Assembly (NCBI GenBank): GCA_016929395.1
Contig: JAFGIX010000070.1
Location: forward strand, 1 to 64,000
DNA length: 64,000 nt
DNA from: Candidatus Zymogenus saltonus
Lineage (GTDB): Bacteria > Desulfobacterota > Zymogenia > Zymogenales > Zymogenaceae
Reading direction: 5' to 3'
Shown piece after piece: positions 61,212-64,000 of this stretch (position 1 is its first letter; every line of letters begins with the position of its first letter). Below the pieces are notes generated by a model. That model did no database searches, had not been told where the DNA came from, and saw only the letters and a program-made list of their open reading frames with translations. The position numbers were made by a program, and so were the translations under genes.

Positions 61212-62120
61212 ATGACAGAGGGGATAAAAACCGTGGCAATTATCGGGGCCGGTTTTATGGGGAGCCAGATCGCCTCCAGGGCTTCGATCTACGGGTACGA
61301 CGTGGCGCTCTTTGACGTGAGCGCAGATCAGTTGAAGAAGGGGGAGGAGATGACAAGGTTCTTCACCGAGGGGTACATAGACGCCAAGGGGGGCGACCTG
61401 AAGGCGGTCCTCAACAGGACGAAGTTTTTCGATGACCTCGATAAGGCCCTTGAAAACGCCGACCTCGTTATCGAGGCGGTGTCCGAAAACGTGGAGGTAA
61501 AGAGGAAGGTCTTCTCCCAGATAGACGAGAAGGCCCCTACCTGTGCGATCATCGCGACAAACAGCTCCTCCCTACCCGTGTCGAAGATGGAGGGGGCCGT
61601 TGTGGACAAAAGGAAGGAGAGGGTTCTCAACATCCACTTCGCATCGCCGATTCCGCAGAGAAATTTCGTCGAGCTTATGAGGGGATCGGTGACGACCGAC
61701 GAGGTGATCGATCTGGCGGTCAAATGGTCTAAGAGCATCGACTGCATCCCCCTTTTAGCGGCGAAGGAGTCGATGGGCTTTGTGGTAAACAGGGTTTGGC
61801 ACTCCGCCAGGAGGGACGCCCTAAAGATGTGGGAGGACGGCATCGCCGACTACAAGGATATAGACCGGGGGTGGATAAAGCTTACCGGGATGCAGGCCGG
61901 GATCTTCGGGGCGATAGACTATATCGGGGTCGATGTGGTCTACGCGATTGAAAAGGCCTACTTCGAGGAGAAGGGCGAGGAGAGGTTCAGGCCCCCCGAG
62001 GGATTGAAGGCCATGGTCGATCGGGGAGATTTGGGGATGAAGACCGGAAAGGGCTTTTACGATTGGCCCGATCCGGAGTTTGTTAAGCCGGAATTTCTCG
62101 ATCCGAAAAAGTGCGGATGA
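61212..62120 (+). CDS. 3-hydroxyacyl-CoA dehydrogenase (first of tandem pair)
   Basis: 302 residues. NAD-binding AIIGAGFMGSQIASRA, ADLVIEAVSENVEVKRKVF, ATNSSSLPVSKM and the catalytic His in LNIHFASPIPQRNFVELM. The C-terminal helical domain (MGFVVNRVWHSARRDALKMW, LGMKTGKGFYDWPDPEFV) is complete. Oxidises (3S)-hydroxyacyl-CoA with NAD+. GGAG precedes the ATG. It is followed by a close paralogue on the same strand. Confidence 0.9.
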   Translation: MTEGIKTVAIIGAGFMGSQIASRASIYGYDVALFDVSADQLKKGEEMTRFFTEGYIDAKGGDLKAVLNRTKFFDDLDKALENADLVIEAVSENVEVKRKVFSQIDEKAPTCAIIATNSSSLPVSKMEGAVVDKRKERVLNIHFASPIPQRNFVELMRGSVTTDEVIDLAVKWSKSIDCIPLLAAKESMGFVVNRVWHSARRDALKMWEDGIADYKDIDRGWIKLTGMQAGIFGAIDYIGVDVVYAIEKAYFEEKGEERFRPPEGLKAMVDRGDLGMKTGKGFYDWPDPEFVKPEFLDPKKCG

Positions 62121-62219
62121 GTCCGATGTGCGTTTTCGGCCTGTTACTCTGCCGAAATTTTTTTAGATTTTTATTGATGTGCTTCAAATTCCCGTTGACG
62201 TTTATCAGGAGGTGAAAAG

Positions 62220-63119
62220 ATGGCCGGAGAGATCAAGACCGTGGCAATTATCGGGGCCGGTTTTATGGGGAGCCAAATTGCGTCCCGGGCGGCCGTGTAC
62301 GGCTACGATGTCAGACTGTTCGATATTAAAAAGGAGGTCATCGAGGCGGCGAGGGGCACAACCAAGTATCACAACGACGCCCACTTTGCGCAGCATGAGG
62401 GCGATTCATCGGAGGCGGACAAGAGAATAACCTTTCACGAGAAGCTCGAAGATGCGGTGAAAGACGCCGACCTCGTGATCGAGGCGGTGGCGGAGAGCGT
62501 CGAGGTCAAGAGGAAGGTCTTTTCGGAGATGGACGAGAAGACCCCGCCCTATGCCATCTTCGGGACTAACAGCTCTTCGCTGCCCGTATCGATGATCGAA
62601 GACGCGGTGGAAAGGTTGGACAAGGTCGCAAATATACACTTTGCCTCCCCGATTCCGGAGCGCTATTACGTCGAGATAATGAGGGGTACCAAGACCACAG
62701 AAGAGACCATAAATGCGGCCGAGGAGTGGGTCAGAAGCATAAAGTGCCTTCCACTTATTACCAAAAAGGAGTGCATGGGCTTTGTGGTAAACAGGGTGTG
62801 GAGGGCGATAAAGAAGGAGGCCCTCAAGATATGGGCCGAGGACGACGCGGATATCAGGGACGTGGACAGGGGGTGGATGATCTTTTCCGGGATGTCCGCG
62901 GGCCCATTCGGCGCCATGGATTTCGTCGGGCTCGACGTAGTATACGATATAGAGATGGCATATTACAACGATACAAAAGATCCCAAGGACAAGCCCCCGG
63001 ATGCCCTGAAGGAGATGATCGACAGGGGCGAGCTGGGCATGAAGAGCGGAAAGGGTTTCTACGACTGGTCGGATATCGAGTTCGCCAAACCCGGTTTTCT
63101 CGATCCGGTGAAGAAGTAG
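62220..63119 (+). CDS. 3-hydroxyacyl-CoA dehydrogenase (second of tandem pair)
   Basis: 299 residues, same layout: AIIGAGFMGSQIASRA, GTNSSSLPVSMI, NIHFASPIPERYYVEIMRG and MKSGKGFYDWSDIEF. About 40 bases around the dinucleotide motif are almost identical to the first gene, more than elsewhere, which suggests gene conversion or a recent duplication. AGGAGG precedes the ATG. The two may take different acyl-chain substrates. Confidence 0.9.
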   Translation: MAGEIKTVAIIGAGFMGSQIASRAAVYGYDVRLFDIKKEVIEAARGTTKYHNDAHFAQHEGDSSEADKRITFHEKLEDAVKDADLVIEAVAESVEVKRKVFSEMDEKTPPYAIFGTNSSSLPVSMIEDAVERLDKVANIHFASPIPERYYVEIMRGTKTTEETINAAEEWVRSIKCLPLITKKECMGFVVNRVWRAIKKEALKIWAEDDADIRDVDRGWMIFSGMSAGPFGAMDFVGLDVVYDIEMAYYNDTKDPKDKPPDALKEMIDRGELGMKSGKGFYDWSDIEFAKPGFLDPVKK

Positions 63120-63144
63120 GGATGTGGATGGTTGATTAATTAAG

Positions 63145-63178
63145 AGGCGGGGGGAGGTGACCGCCCCCTCCCATTTTT
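63145..63178 (+). terminator. Possible terminator after the dehydrogenase pair
   Basis: GGCGG...CCGCC with an 10-base loop (63145-63164) overlaps G/C runs, followed by CCCATTTTTG. The stem is imperfect and the T run short. Confidence 0.4.
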
Positions 63179-63181
63179 GTT

Positions 63182-63697
63182 ATGTTCCTAATCGATTTTA
63201 TAAATCCATATACCGTATTATTCCTCGTTGTCGTCTTTGTTTTGGCGTACCTCCTTAAAAAGTCGTTTGAGAGGGAGATACTGACGCCGGAGGGGGTGAC
63301 CGAAGAGCTCTATCCCCTGATCGGCGACGAGGTGAGATTTTCAAAGCACTTTAGGACTTTTCTCTCCGGCAAAAGAATCGAGGGGACGGGAAGGGCGACA
63401 GGCCCCCCTTTCCATGAGGAGGACGCGGTGACCCTGACGCTTAAGGGCGTGGAGGAGGGCGGGGACGCCACCGGGGGCGTTCTCTTTCCTTTCGAGATGA
63501 AGATCCTCTTTCTCAGGGTTGTCGCCCCCACCGAGGTCAAGAGGGACGACGTGGCGAGCTTCAAGGGCTTTCTGGTGGGGGCGGAGATTCGGGGAAGGAT
63601 CGTGAGACTCATTATTGACATTAGCGAGCTCACGTACGTGGGATCGTCACTGGATTTGGAATCGGATCTTGAAGACGGCGTCCCTCTGGACTTTTGA
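63182..63697 (+). CDS. Membrane-anchored protein of unknown function
   Basis: 171 residues: one N-terminal helix (PYTVLFLVVVFVLAYLLK) followed by a soluble beta-rich domain. No recognised motif. No strong ribosome site before ATG 63182, so the start is uncertain. Confidence 0.55.
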   Translation: MFLIDFINPYTVLFLVVVFVLAYLLKKSFEREILTPEGVTEELYPLIGDEVRFSKHFRTFLSGKRIEGTGRATGPPFHEEDAVTLTLKGVEEGGDATGGVLFPFEMKILFLRVVAPTEVKRDDVASFKGFLVGAEIRGRIVRLIIDISELTYVGSSLDLESDLEDGVPLDF

Positions 63698-63795
63698 CGG
63701 CCCTTCGCCCTTCGATATACCTTCGCCCACCCCGAGGCTTTCCCCCCCAATCCATCAACAAGATCGGCAATAATATCGAAATCGGCGTTTTTTTC

Positions 63796-63846
63796 TTGAC
63801 ATGGTTTCACTAATAGGGTAAAGTAGTTAACTAACTGGTTAGTTAA
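63796..63846 (+). promoter_or_regulatory. Promoter with 20-bp palindromic operator at the right edge
   Basis: TTGACA (63796-63801) and TAAAGT (63819-63824), 17 bases apart. TTAACTAACTGGTTAGTTAA at 63827-63846 is a perfect inverted repeat with a 2-base centre and covers the start site. The arms resemble TetR-family operators with GTTAGTT half-sites. The next ATG is at 63977. Confidence 0.6.
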
Positions 63847-63976
63847 ATTTCTGTTCAGGCATAAGTTGAACTTCAGGTGGATTGGATGCAAAATGAAGAG
63901 TCGAACAGGGGGCTTTTTGTTCTGCATTTTTTATGGCATTTTATTTAGATATAGTGTGTAAGATAGAGGTCAATAT

Positions 63977-64000
63977 ATGAAAGACAAAATTGGAAAAAGT
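63977..64000 (+). CDS. 5' end of a gene cut by the window edge, possibly a TetR-type regulator
   Basis: Only eight codons are visible (MKDKIGKS). A TetR identity is inferred solely from the palindromic operator and promoter ahead of it, since TetR-family regulators usually repress their own operon. Confidence 0.3.

Noticed and set aside
1-64000. tRNA genes
   Set aside because: I found no T-arm GGTTCRANNCC string with a matching acceptor stem in the intergenic regions; a scan with tRNAscan would be decisive.

Overview
The window looks like a chromosomal piece of an uncultured anaerobic bacterium, most likely a deltaproteobacterium in the broad sense (Desulfobacterota). The reasons are the moderately GC-rich, purine-biased coding strands with G runs, abundant PAS/REC hybrid kinases, CoA chemistry, a split archaeal-type glutamate synthase, Lol-like envelope export genes and LpxL-type acyltransferases that imply an outer membrane. 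This placement is inference from gene content. I saw no rRNA, tRNA, CRISPR array, transposase or prophage.

Layout. 1-1.9 kb: two response-regulator genes, the first cut by the window edge. 2.2-3.1 kb: an AT-rich patch with a strong promoter, a candidate ~60-nt structured RNA and a DUF3800 gene. 3.4-14.0 kb: an ammonium-assimilation island with a three-piece glutamate synthase, its ferredoxin and FAD electron-input proteins, type I glutamine synthetase, a second FMN glutamate-synthase-like protein, and a divergent NrpR-type regulator flanked by GGCAA/TTGCC inverted repeats. 14.3-17.5 kb: a V4R-like sensor and a REC-PAS-kinase-REC hybrid. 18-28.8 kb: a mixed catabolic block (GMC oxidoreductase, PLP enzyme, VOC protein, Tat-exported D-aminoacylase-like hydrolase, cytosolic GH5 glucosylceramidase-like enzyme, pentapeptide-like membrane protein, enoyl-CoA hydratase). 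29-32.5 kb: a six-PAS hybrid kinase.

32.6-39.7 kb: a complete trpEGDCFBA operon behind a sigma-70 promoter and a ~290-nt leader with a multi-hairpin RNA domain and three successive terminator-like elements. 39.8-42.2 kb: two LpxL-like acyltransferase paralogues. 42.5-50.3 kb: amidohydrolase-fold protein, APC permease, PaaK-like ligase, two V4R-like proteins and a GAF-PAS sensor. 50.5-51.4 kb: an AT-rich patch of small unknown genes. 52-55.3 kb: small membrane proteins and a winged-helix regulator. 55.7-61.0 kb: a five-gene Lol-like export cluster with LolA-like protein, two FtsX-type permeases, LolD-like ATPase and its own outer-membrane barrel. 61.2-63.1 kb: tandem 3-hydroxyacyl-CoA dehydrogenases. 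The right edge holds a promoter and operator in front of a cut gene that may encode a TetR-type regulator.

The best leads are the trp leader RNA, the NrpR-like island with its inverted repeats, the Lol-like cluster and the small RNA beside the DUF3800 gene. All functional statements come from reading motifs, without database searches.
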